Shown here: positions 10,923 to 19,954 of the stretch, one piece after another
Numbering within the stretch: position 1 is the first letter of the stretch
Layout of the letters: each line of letters begins with the position of its first letter
Assembly: GCA_032716605.1 (NCBI GenBank)
Contig: CM064512.1
Coordinates: 30,991,827-31,055,826 of the forward strand
From: Paralithodes platypus
Taxonomy: Eukaryota > Arthropoda > Malacostraca > Decapoda > Lithodidae
Direction of reading: 5' to 3'
Length of the DNA: 64,000 nt
Made by a program: the position numbers and the translations under genes
The notes under the pieces: generated by a model
What the model was told of the DNA's origin: nothing
The model's database searches: none
The model's input: only the letters and a program-made list of their open reading frames with translations

Positions 10923-11004
10923 CTGTGTGGGAAGACAAAAATGTACAGTAGATTAGGGAAAAAGATCGAATATTTAGGAACACATTCTTTTCATAATATT
11001 TATC

Positions 11005-11445
11005 ACTAGCTTAAAAGTCCGCACTCCGTGCAGACTTTTAAGCTACCTCCTGCGGAGGGCGTTTTGGGCCTCCGGCCCAAACCTAAAGAGACCTCTGGTC
11101 AAGCTTAGAAATACGGTGTTCAAGCACCAGAAGGGTTAATATACAGTATCATGTTCTAACTTCACTATAATTTGTGAATGGTTAATTTACAGTATCGTGT
11201 TCTAACTTCACTATATTTGCTGGTAGACACTATATGTCATTCGCTAACTTTGCCGTTCATGATAACCCTAATCTAACCCAACCGGGTACCAAGGACATAT
11301 ATCTAACCTAAAAGGGGGGGGCTTGGCCCCCCCATCTTTTCGATGGGGGCCTTTGCCCCCCACACCCCCCGTTCCTAACCTAACCTGGGTCTATGCGGAC
11401 GGACAGACGGACGGATTTTGCCGTTTATTATAATAGATGGTATTA
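11005..11445. repeat. Low-complexity insert in transposase intron
   Basis: Inside the predicted intron lie a hairpin (CTTAAAAGTC/GACTTTTAAG at about 11010-11040), a GGGCCTCCGGCCCAAAC palindrome, AACCTAACC-type repeats, a G/C-rich inverted pair around 11310-11350, and a GGACGGACAGACGGACGG run. This composition resembles small insertions seen in other arthropod genomes. The class is unresolved and no target duplication is evident. Confidence 0.45.
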
Positions 11446-11533
11446 AGATCAAGATAATTTCCCCAAACATTGTCATTGCTATGAAATATGTTGCATAACG
11501 TTATAGATAAAAAGAGTTATTGGTAATAATTAC

Positions 11534-11646
11534 CTGTTAAGACTTATTTTCAGTGCGTCAGCTTTCCTCTCGTGGTTGAACATATTAAACAGTCGTAGTG
11601 CAATCACACCTTTGCACCCACGTGGGCATCTCAGCATATTGGCCAT
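11534..11646 (-). pseudogene. DDE transposase, predicted exon 1
   Basis: An ATG at 11644-11646 on the minus strand opens 37 codons (starting MANMLRCPRGCK, including VIALRLFNMFNHERKADALK). The exon ends AACAG before a GTAATT donor. Splicing to the acceptor at 10923-10924 removes 611 bp and keeps the exon 2 frame, giving ISLNRPYDRVAHVMGMTTKT across the junction. The joined segment looks like a helix-turn-helix DNA-binding domain, as expected at a transposase N-terminus. The short exon means the prediction rests on frame and splice-site logic, not on homology. Confidence 0.65.
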
Positions 11647-11865
11647 GGCTAGCAGGGATGTAGCACACCTTCAGTAGCTTGCGACAAAGCACCTTCTTCG
11701 ATCGGATGCCAGTGACCATCTACCTGCTCAAATATTCCAAACACTGGCAAAATATCAAACTGGCAACTGAGCCATCACGGTTGTTTCCATAAACCATCAA
11801 TGCATACTACACCCAAATGTTATATTCGTAAGGTATTATACGAAATTACTATAGAATAACTATGT

Positions 11866-12380
11866 GTAAGACTTTATATTTCCCTGTGTGCAATTGAGAG
11901 AGAGAGAGAGAGAGCGTTTCCGTGTAAAATCCATTCATACTTCAGGTTTAGTCTCCTTTGGAGTTGTTTGTGCCTATAAATATCCAGTTATATGCTACAC
12001 GTATTTGTTTTTCATACTATTCACGAATGTAAGAGAGAGAGAGAGAGTGAGAGAGAGAGAGAGGGGGATGGGGATAGAAGGATGGGTGTGCGAGGGGGAT
12101 GGCGGGGAGCTTGTTTGGTGGGGGAAGGAAGGAATAGATGTAGGGGAGAGGGTTACGTCGTCTTGTCCAAACATTTGCTCAGGTTTTTGTGTTCTCACTA
12201 ACTACACCTTAAGATGATAAGAGTAAACTCCTTAAGTATAACAATTTGCCAAACTACTATATCACCATAAATTACGGCGGGTTGTCGTAAACATTGTGTT
12301 AGAATGTCATAATGATGTGACTAAGAGCCATGAAGATATTTCGCGAAACACGATGCCTCATGGGGTCTGACATGGTTAGT
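11866..12380. repeat. Right terminal inverted repeat
   Basis: It is the inverted counterpart of 8764-9300 and includes GA runs at 11897-11914 and 12032-12063. The outer end is GGTTAGT. Confidence 0.9.
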
Positions 12381-12440
12381 TTATTTCATCAATTGAGTTT
12401 AGAAGTGAAGTTGGTTGGTGGAAAAAATATAATAATTAAT
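12381..12440 (+). repeat. SINE family C 3' fragment
   Basis: TTTCATCAATTGAGTTTAG and AGTTGGTTGGTGGA match the body of the element at 36825-36961. The tRNA-like head is absent because the fragment starts at the transposon edge. Confidence 0.6.
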
Positions 12441-13077
12441 TCAATCAGATTAGTCAGGCAAGACTAGCTGGAGCTAAAGCCATGTTGGCTATCTCTGATC
12501 AATTTGTTTATTCTAGATCATCATGAATAACGTAAGTTTGCACGACAACACTAGACTACGTCTTCAATAAACATAAATACTATGAAAAAGAAACTAGTAT
12601 TCCAGACACTTCAACACATTAACACACAACACACACACACACATAATCATACATTTTCTCTTTCGCTCTCTCTGCCTCTCGTGTGTGTGTTTTTTTTTTG
12701 TTTTTTTTTAAATTTTCCCTGTCAGAGAGAGTGGACAGGCTTACAATGAAAGAGGAATGGAAGGTGTCCTCCGTTTATTGATGCTGACGTACGTGTGTCA
12801 TATATTACGATAACACCCAGACAATTCTGAGGATGTAACAGGTGGTTGACTGTGTGTGTGTGCGTTTGTGTTAGCAAGAGAGAGCAAAATTACATACGAT
12901 ATGTTTATTTTGAACCAATTGAAATATTACAAGCGCATACATTAGGTCATTAAACAAGGCCACTTGAATACATAGTTGATAAATATATATCACAAGTTAT
13001 CTTACAACACTGTATGAGAACTAATTAAATTAGCAAAACAAGCAACTGTGTGTATACAGGTCCACAAAGCTATGCCT
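12441..13077. other. Unassigned DNA with CA/GT microsatellites
   Basis: Contains CACACA runs at 12625-12645, a T run near 12690 and GTGTGT at 12850-12865. No gene is visible. Confidence 0.5.
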
Positions 13078-13155
13078 CCCCCCCCCCCCCCCCACTCTAC
13101 CATAAACAAAAAATATACAGTATATAATATATATTTACCTGTATATATATAAATA

Positions 13156-13214
<59 letters not shown>
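13078..13214. repeat. Poly-C and (TA)n microsatellite
   Basis: A run of about 17 C at 13078-13094 is followed by TA-rich sequence that becomes a pure (TA)n of about 60 bp at 13155-13214, directly before SINE A. Confidence 0.95.
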
Positions 13215-13216
<2 letters not shown>

Positions 13217-13646
13217 TGGAGTGGTCTTGTCACTGGACTAGTAATCCAATGAACCCGGGCTCGAATCCCGATATGTCAATGGGAAGATATTATTGGGATG
13301 GATTACCACAAATCCCACCGAAACGCTAAGAAAAATACCCTCATTGTTCCCTGATTGAATAGCACTGTATGAATATTCCAATATTCAAAATATTCTACAG
13401 GGGGGCAATGCCTAGTGACTTGATTGCTCAATAGGTGGCGTTCTGAAGTGAGGGTCCGAGTCTAGGGAGAGAGACAGTGAAGCATGGAGGTGAAGCGGCT
13501 TCAGATATGGGGTTGCTTCGAGCCGTGATTGGGTGCTTCACATGTCTCACTCCCTAGCCCGGAACGAGACCTCACAGGCTTCACCGCGTTGAGCTGTAGA
13601 ATGTACAGGCTCTCAGTCTATGCCCGAGAGGGAGTAGTTGGAATAT
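13215..13646 (+). repeat. SINE family A, full length
   Basis: The tRNA-like head (GGTGGAGTGGTCTTGTCACTG; B-box-like GGGCTCGAATCCC) is followed by the body ATGTCAATGGGAAGATATT, GGGCAATGCCTAGTGA, CTCAATAGGTGGCGTTCTGA and CTTCACATGTCTCACTCCCT. It ends GAGGGAGTAGTTGGAATATG. About 430 bp. This is the best plus-strand reference copy in the window. Confidence 0.85.
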
Positions 13647-13649
13647 GTA

Positions 13650-14570
13650 AATAAACAAATACAACATAACCAAAAACAAAACTGGGGGCCTTGACGGTAT
13701 ATAGGTTTCACCAATTGGTTAATAATCGTTAGTGATGGGGCAAAATTTCACAAGCTCGAATTCCAAATATTGCGTCTTTGAAACTATTCACTATGAATCG
13801 TAGTTTCTTAAGCTAAGCTAGAAAAATATATACATTGTTAAAAACGAATTGTATCGAGTTTGGTATTTGTTCACATCATTAGTTAGGCAATTGTGAGATG
13901 TGTGAATGTTATATGTTTGTATATATTGTATATTTTGAAGATTATAAACTACCTCATTTTAAACTCTCATTGTTGGAAGCACAACCATAAACACATTACA
14001 TTGATAGCGGCTTTTATACCTACTTCAATGACGGGGAGGAAATTTACGATACAAAATGTACAATTGCTGCCCACATAAGTTCTGTTCCTTGTTGCGATCT
14101 TCTGTATGAAAGTAAAATTAATATGAACGAATTGCGAGTGTTCGTTAAACAAAGATGTTTCTTTAAATTACCAGTTGACTAATCAGAAGAGTTAACCGCT
14201 GCATAGGAAACTACACTCGTAATTCAATTATATGCGCATTGTGTCTCCATGTATAAGATAACGGAGAGGAACTTGGGTTTTGAAGATAGTTAGTATGTAC
14301 AAATAATATCGACAATTTGCTCGATGACAAATATTGAATAATCCTAGAGGAACAACATGAAGCGAAAAAATACGCACATGGTGGAGCACATAGTTAACAA
14401 ATACAACTACAATATACACGTTGTTGTTAACTCACTATGTTATCTCACATTATTACCCATAAATAACGTAACCATTTACAGATATGATGACAAATTAAAT
14501 GGTAATTTCTGGCAAGTATTAGACGATTTTTGTATTCAGGTTAGGAAGGACATATGGGAGCTAGAGGGTC
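13650..14570. other. Unassigned AT-rich DNA
   Basis: Only short chance reading frames are present. No repeat or gene is recognised. Confidence 0.45.
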
Positions 14571-14573
14571 AAT

Positions 14574-14651
14574 TGAGATAGTCCTTACCCTTTGAGATAG
14601 TCCTTACCCTTTGAGATAGTCCTTACCCTTTGAGATAGTCCTTACCCTTTT
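14574..14651. repeat. 19-bp tandem repeat, 4 copies
   Basis: TGAGATAGTCCTTACCCTT is repeated four times, almost perfectly. It appears to be a local amplification within a fragment of MITE M2. Confidence 0.9.
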
Positions 14652-14715
14652 GATGCTCTCAGATCCTTTTTAAGTTACATACAATCGTTTAATGATAGCC
14701 AGAATAAACTGTTAA
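14580..14715 (-). mobile_element. MITE M2 fragment (inverted)
   Basis: CAGATCCTTTTTAAG, ACATACAATCGTTTAATG and GATAGCCAGAATAAA match the reverse complement of the internal part of the copy at 23845-24040. The ends are missing. Confidence 0.5.
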
Positions 14716-14719
14716 AATG

Positions 14720-14995
14720 CGACAGAGAAACTCGAAGACACACACACACACACATTCACACACCCATTTACACTCACATTATAATAACCATCAGCATAAT
14801 TAGGTGTCCTCCGAACAATTTCCTTCTTAATGTTCTGAATATTTGATTAAAATGTCCGGGACCACACGCTACTTAATATTCAGTCTAATTGATTAAATTA
14901 CCAACGAGAGGTGGTGACCCTTTTACTCTTCTTACATCGGATACAGGAGTGTTGTGCTCGTGGGAAACCTCAATTTCAAGAGGAATAACATCACA
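14720..14995. other. Unassigned DNA
   Basis: Contains a short CACACA run near 14740-14760. No gene is seen. Confidence 0.45.
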
Positions 14996-14999
14996 AGCG

Positions 15000-15480
15000 A
15001 AGTCGTAAAAAGCGCCATCTTTATTTACATTCTCCAAACGTTTCGACATCAGTGTGTCATCATCAGTGATCTAAAAATTAACTAAATACACAATATATTA
15101 AAATACCGAAGGTAATGAACTTGATTTTAACATGACATTGAATAGTTAGGCAACATTTAAGGGTACAGCAGACACGGTGTCATTGAGGGAGGGTTTGAGT
15201 TGATTAATGTAAAGGGACTCTAACATGTCTAAGCTATTGTTTGGTGAACTAGATAAAATAATAAAGTATTCATCTTTAAGGGGAATATCACACGACACAG
15301 AATAATCCCTTACTGCTGAGTGAGGGGGGCCGGAAGTCTACGACCCAACCTGCTCGAATGGCCCTTGTGCTCATCCGTCCTGATTTTGAAAGCACGAAAT
15401 GTGCTGCCAATATACCCGGCCTGGCAACCTGGGCAAGTTAAACAGTAGGCGACAGAAGAGCACAAGGGAGTCGGCATTGG
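15000..15480 (-). pseudogene. Penelope-like element C-terminus (GIY-YIG endonuclease) and 3' region
   Basis: On the minus strand from about 15475 the translation includes SSVAYCLTCPGCQAGYIGST and then FRIRTDEHKG-like residues. That is the CPxC...YIG...E core of the GIY-YIG endonuclease that follows RT in Penelope-like elements. A frameshift near 15325 leads to a second block (IPLKDEYFIILSSSPNNSLD, then MLESLYINQLKPSLND) typical of the C-terminal tail. The non-coding part ends with ATCACTGATGATGACACACTG and ATGTCGAAACG, also typical of these 3' regions. The RT domain is missing. In this family the endonuclease nicks the target DNA for reverse transcription. Confidence 0.7.
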
Positions 15481-15599
15481 ATCTTTGAAATGAAAAAAAT
15501 TAACCTATTTTTTAATACATTGGGACAGGTAGATAGCTTGAGAAATTTCGGAAGTACTGAAAACAACACGGTTATCTCTGCCCAAACTGGAAAGACTTG

Positions 15600-16195
15600 C
15601 TGGCTCAGAAGATATGTGTGCTATGGCCTCGTTACGTGAGTTTTGAAGTAACTGAATGGAGGGTTCGCTGTGAAAAGGTATTTAAATCGTTTAAGGTAGA
15701 GTCATCGGCATTGGAGTGGATAGGACTACAAGTAACGTTAAGATCAGCAATGAATATTGGAAATATAACTAGAGATAGGACAGAATCTTGAGGAATACCA
15801 GAGTTGATATGTTTAGGAAGTGAACAATGGCCTTTCACAACCGCAGCTATCGCATGGTCAGAACGGTAATTCGAGGTAAAAACACAGATAGAGGGATAGA
15901 AACCGAGATATGGAAGTTTATAAATCATGGATTTATGTATGATAAGAGGGACGATAACCCGTAGTTCAGGTAATTTGTTATTGAAGAAACATGTTTTGGG
16001 AAGTCAAAGAACATATTTGACTTGATTCCGGACAAAAACATGGAGGGTACAAGATTCTTGAGAATGAAAGCAACGGTACTGTACGAATACTTCCTCTTTA
16101 ATGCGAACAACAGTAGAACAGGATATTTGTCCATTAGACTGAGAAAAAGAACAAGGATAGGATAGACAAGATGTAGGATTGTTCACCAAGATAGT
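15600..16195 (-). pseudogene. LINE family D fragment (EN-RT junction and RT)
   Basis: On the minus strand, a block around 16010-16180 (FSQSNGQIS and following) aligns with the copy at 58961-59120. An internal deletion then joins it to RT sequence at 15632-15928, with NSGIPQDSVLSLVIFPIFIA and SPIHSNADDSTLND. That is the QGSVL box followed by a box matching ADDSTL in the other copies. Several frame changes are needed, so it is a relic. The CR1-like LINE at 16196 abuts its upstream side. Confidence 0.65.
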
Positions 16196-16196
16196 A

Positions 16197-16703
16197 ATCA
16201 TAGGTAAGTCTGTGTCGATTGTGGGCGACTCCATGGTAAGACATTTAGTTAGGGCTACCCGCACTAAACTTAGGAAGGTTGTGTGTCTGCCTGGCCATGG
16301 AGTTGGGAGGGTTTTAGAGAAGATGGACCACATCTTGGAAGATAGTGGAGATAACCCCATTATCTGTCTCAGTGCCGGGAGTAACAATGTTGGTAAGGGT
16401 AGAAGTGAGGAACTGCTGCAGCAGTATCGGGATGTGTTAGATAAAGTTAGGATGAAGGGAGGGATCCCTGTAGTACATTGTATCCTACCCAGAAGAGGAG
16501 TTCCCAAGGAATGGACATCCAGGGCGATTGGTGTCAATTGCCGTTTGGAGAAATATTGCAAAGAAAAAGCAATACCATTCATTGATAACTGGGATAGTTT
16601 CTATGGGAGAGATGGGATGTACGCAAGGGATGGGGTTCATCTTTCACGGTTAGGGGTTTCTACATTAGCTAGTTCTTTAGATAGGGTGGTTGTGGGGTTT
16701 TGA
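16197..16703 (+). pseudogene. LINE ORF1, SGNH esterase domain (5'-truncated)
   Basis: The open frame contains the SGNH/GDSL hydrolase blocks in order: SIVGDSMVRHL (nucleophile Ser), LSAGSNNVG (block III Asn) and ARDGVHLSRLG (block V Asp and His). CR1-clade ORF1 proteins often end in this esterase, which is thought to be an RNP-associated accessory. The preceding PHD-type region is absent, so the protein is not complete. The frame ends with TGA at 16701-16703, overlapping the ORF2 frame. Upstream sequence belongs to another LINE, so the element is truncated at about residue 1 of this domain. Confidence 0.8.
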
Positions 16704-19417
16704 ACAGAAATATTGAGAGTGTAAATGAGAGGTTAAATGGAACAATTTTAGCGTCAGGCGAAAGCGATAAGGATATTCAGTCTCATGCTAAAAATGATGA
16801 CTATAATGCAAATGATAGTAGTGATGGTGCAACGGAAGATGGAAATGTCGCTAAAAACAAAGGTAAATTAGGTATAAAGAAAAGAAGTAAATTGAGAGTA
16901 TATTACACAAACTGTAGGAGTCTATGTAACAAAATGAACGAACTTAGAGCCCTTGTTAGCAAAGAAAATATAGACATAATAGCGCTAACTGAAACGTGGA
17001 TTAATACAGAAACCAGGCATTTTTTAGCAGAATTTGATATACCAGGATATAGTTTGTTTAAATATGACCGAACAAGTAAGAGGGGTGGCGGTATAGCAGT
17101 GTTAGTCAGGAGTACATTAAAAAGCTGTATTAAATCAGGTATTAGACTAAATAACGATAATGAAAGTGTTTGGGTAGAGGTTAACGAAGGTAGTGAGACC
17201 ATAGTTATTGGAGTTATGTATAGACCGCCAAATATGAGTAGAAATGACGGAACGTCATTATGGGAGGAAATTAAAATGGCATCAAGGTTTAGCAATGTGT
17301 GCATTATGGGGGATTTTAATTTTCCGAATATAGATTGGCAGCATCAAATAGGAGACTCTGATTCTGAGGAGTTTATAGAGGTAGTACAAGATAGTTTTTT
17401 ATTTCAATTCATAGATACGCCGACTAGAGATAATAATATTCTCGATTTAGTTTTCAGTAACAATGAACATATGGTAAATAATGTAGAGATAGGGGACCAC
17501 CTAGGAAATAGTGACCACAATTCTGTGTATTTTAATATACAATGGAAAGGTAATACCAGAGAGAATACAACATTAATACCTGACTTTAGAAAAGCCAATT
17601 ATGGTGGGTTAAGAAGAGCCCTATTAGCGGACCCTATGGTCAAAAAATTAAGTCGATCCAGGTGTCCAAATGAGTGTACCCCTTCTCAGGCACCTGTCAT
17701 CTTAAGTCAGGAAGAGACGTCAACCTTGGTAGATATATACGATAATTTTATCAAGTCAGTATTCAATGCGCAAAATAAATACATCCCCAAAAGAAAATTT
17801 AGATCAACACAGAACCAACCCAAATGGATGAATAATAGACTATTAGATCTTCTAGGACAAAAGAGAGGAATATATAGAAAAATTAGAAAAGGCGAAATTC
17901 ACCTACTTGCTTACTATCAGAATCTATCAAGACAGGTAAAAAAGGATATTAGGAAAGAAAAAAGAAATTATGAAATTAAGGTTGCCAATGACTCAAAAAA
18001 TAATCCTAAAGCTTTTTACCAACTATATAAATCCAAGGTTAGAGATGTAATTGGTCCCCTTAAAACTTCGATAGGAGAAATGACAGAAAATGATTTAGAA
18101 ATGTGCAGTACATTAAATAGTCAATTTCTTTCCGTTTTCACTAATGAAAATTTGGCACAGTTTCCAGAAGTCCGTAAGGTATATAGTGATAGTATAGAAA
18201 ATAGGTTAAGTACGGTTACTATAAGTAGAAATGATGTGCTTAAGGAAATTGACAGACTGAAACCTCATAAATCGCCTGGTCCTGATGAGGTATATGCTAG
18301 AGTATTAAAAGAATGTAGTGATGAGTTAAGTTACCCATTAACATTTGTATTTAACAAGTCATTGGAGACAGGTATAGTTCCAGAAGCTTGGAAGCTTGCA
18401 AACGTAGTTCCGATCTTCAAAAAAGGTGACAAATCAATAGCATCCAATTACCGTCCCATTAGTCTTACATCAATCATAGGAAAGCTACTAGAGTCAATTA
18501 TTGCTAGTAAAATTAGAAACCACTTAGATACATTTAATTTAATAAATTCTTCTCAGCATGGATTCACTCAGGGACGTTCTTGCCTTACTAATTTGTTTAG
18601 TTTTTTCTCAGAGGTATATGAAGCAGTAGATAATGACAAGTCATATGATATAATATATTTAGATTTCAGTAAAGCTTTCGACAGAGTCCCCCATGAGAGA
18701 TTGATGAGAAAGGTTGAGGCGCATGGAATAGGTGGGGCGTTGTTGGGATGGATTAGGTCATGGCTAATTGGTAGGAAGCAGAGAGTCAGCATAAATGGTA
18801 CGAAGTCAGAATGGGGAGCAGTCAAAAGTGGTGTCCCCCAGGGATCTGTATTAGGTCCTCTGTTGTTTGTTATATACATAAATGACCTTGATTTAGGTAT
18901 AACTAGTAGGATAAGTAAATTTGCAGACGATACCAAAATGGGGAGAACAATTGATTCAGATAGAGATATAGAGTGCCTCCAAAGGGATCTAGATACCTTA
19001 CATGAATGGTCAGTAAATTGGCAGATGAAGTTTAACATTGACAAATGCAAGGTATTAAAGATAGGGAAGATGCATACAAATGTTAAATATAAACTAGCTA
19101 ATGTGGAATTAGAAAACTCGAATTGTGAGAAAGATCTAGGTGTGTTTGTTAGCAATGATTTGAAGCCTAGACAACAGTGTATAAGCGTTCGAAACAAGGC
19201 AAACAGGATTCTCGGGTTCATCTCAAGGAGTGTGAGTAACAGAACTGCTGATGTTATCTTAAAACTTTACTTGTCATTAGTGAGACCCCATATGGATTAT
19301 GCTGTTCAATTTTGGTGTCCTTATTACAGAATGGACATAGATTCATTGGAGAGAGTACAACGTAGAATGACAAAAATATCCATAATATTAGAAATCTTCC
19401 GTATAAAGAAAGGTTGA
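16700..19417 (+). pseudogene. LINE ORF2: AP endonuclease and reverse transcriptase
   Basis: About 905 codons are open. Residues 55-280 form an APE-type endonuclease (YYTNCRSLCNKMNELR, ALTETW, RGGGIAVLV, GDFNFPNIDW, GNSDHNSVYF). Residues 500-780 form the RT (LKPHKSPGPDEVYARVLKE, YRPISLTSIIGKLLE, HGFTQGRSCLTNL, YLDFSKAFDRVPH, GVPQGSVLGPLLFVIYINDL, KFADDTKM). The catalytic FADD is intact at about residue 741. The frame has no ATG before the endonuclease and begins at the ORF1 stop, so translation may be coupled to ORF1. A one-base indel near 19380 moves the last 120 residues to another frame (see 19414-19782), so this copy is just short of intact. Confidence 0.88.
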
Positions 19418-19782
19418 AGAAATTAGGCTTACATTCGTTAGAGAGACGCAGAGTTAGAGGGGATATGATAGAGGTGTTCAAGTGGGTTAGTGGGATTAAC
19501 AAAGGGGACATGACAAATGTACTAAAGCTCAGTGATAGCGAAAGAACTCGTACCAATGGTTTCAAATTAGATAAATTTCGTTTCAGAAAAGATATAGGCA
19601 AATATTGGTTTGGTAACAGAGTTGTAGATGGGTGGAATGGACTACCAAGTGCTATAGTGGGATTAAAAACGATAGGGAGCTTTAAGATAAAATTGGATAA
19701 GCATACAGTATGGACGAGAAGGGTTGGGTGTGAAGGGGGATCAGCAGGGTTGGGCCAATCAGCGCTCTGCAGACCCCCGTAA
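19414..19782 (+). pseudogene. LINE ORF2 C-terminal tail in shifted frame
   Basis: KKLGLHSLERRRVRGDMIEV, FKWVSGINKGD and GNRVVDGWNGLPSAIVGLKT form the conserved C-terminal tail found after RT in CR1/Jockey-type proteins. It belongs to the same protein as 16700-19417, displaced by a single-base indel. Confidence 0.8.
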
Positions 19783-19950
19783 TCCTGCGTTAATCTCTAA
19801 CCGTTTTGGTAAGATGATCCTCAGGGTATTAGAGTGTTGAGCCTATAATTGGGCTTTGTAATTGGGGTTGTGTGGGACAGGGATCTGCCTTGCTTAGGCC
19901 AATCGGCTTTCTGCAGACTCCCATTTTCTTATGTTCTTATGTTCTTATGT
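19783..19950 (+). other. LINE 3' UTR with tandem TTCTTATG terminus
   Basis: Two copies of a CAGACCCCCGTAAT/CAGACTCCCATTTT-like phrase occur at 19770 and 19914. The element ends in TTCTTATG x3 with no poly-A, as CR1 elements do. Confidence 0.7.
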
Positions 19951-19954
19951 AAGT

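Larger units (their letters stand above)
8764..12380 (-). mobile_element. Tc1/mariner-superfamily transposon with long TIRs
   Basis: Two long inverted repeats (8764-9300 and 11866-12380) bracket a DDE transposase pseudogene on the minus strand. The outermost shared bases are ACTAACC. TA precedes the left end, but the right flank is TT, so the target duplication is not certain. Total length is 3.6 kb. Long terminal repeats of several hundred bp occur in some Tc1/mariner-superfamily members such as Tc3. The transposase has stops, so this copy is not autonomous. Confidence 0.8.
16196..19950 (+). mobile_element. CR1-like non-LTR retrotransposon, 5'-truncated
   Basis: The element comprises the C-terminal part of ORF1 (SGNH esterase), an overlapping ORF2 (AP endonuclease plus RT), a 3' UTR and a terminal tandem octamer (TTCTTATG, three copies, 19923-19950). 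Esterase-bearing ORF1 and octamer-type 3' ends are hallmarks of the CR1 clade. At 3.75 kb it lacks the 5' UTR and the start of ORF1. ORF2 carries one frameshift near its end. Confidence 0.85.

Noticed and set aside
13215..13280. tRNA gene candidate
   Set aside because: It has A- and B-box-like sequence but no pairing acceptor stem, and it continues into a repeated SINE body.
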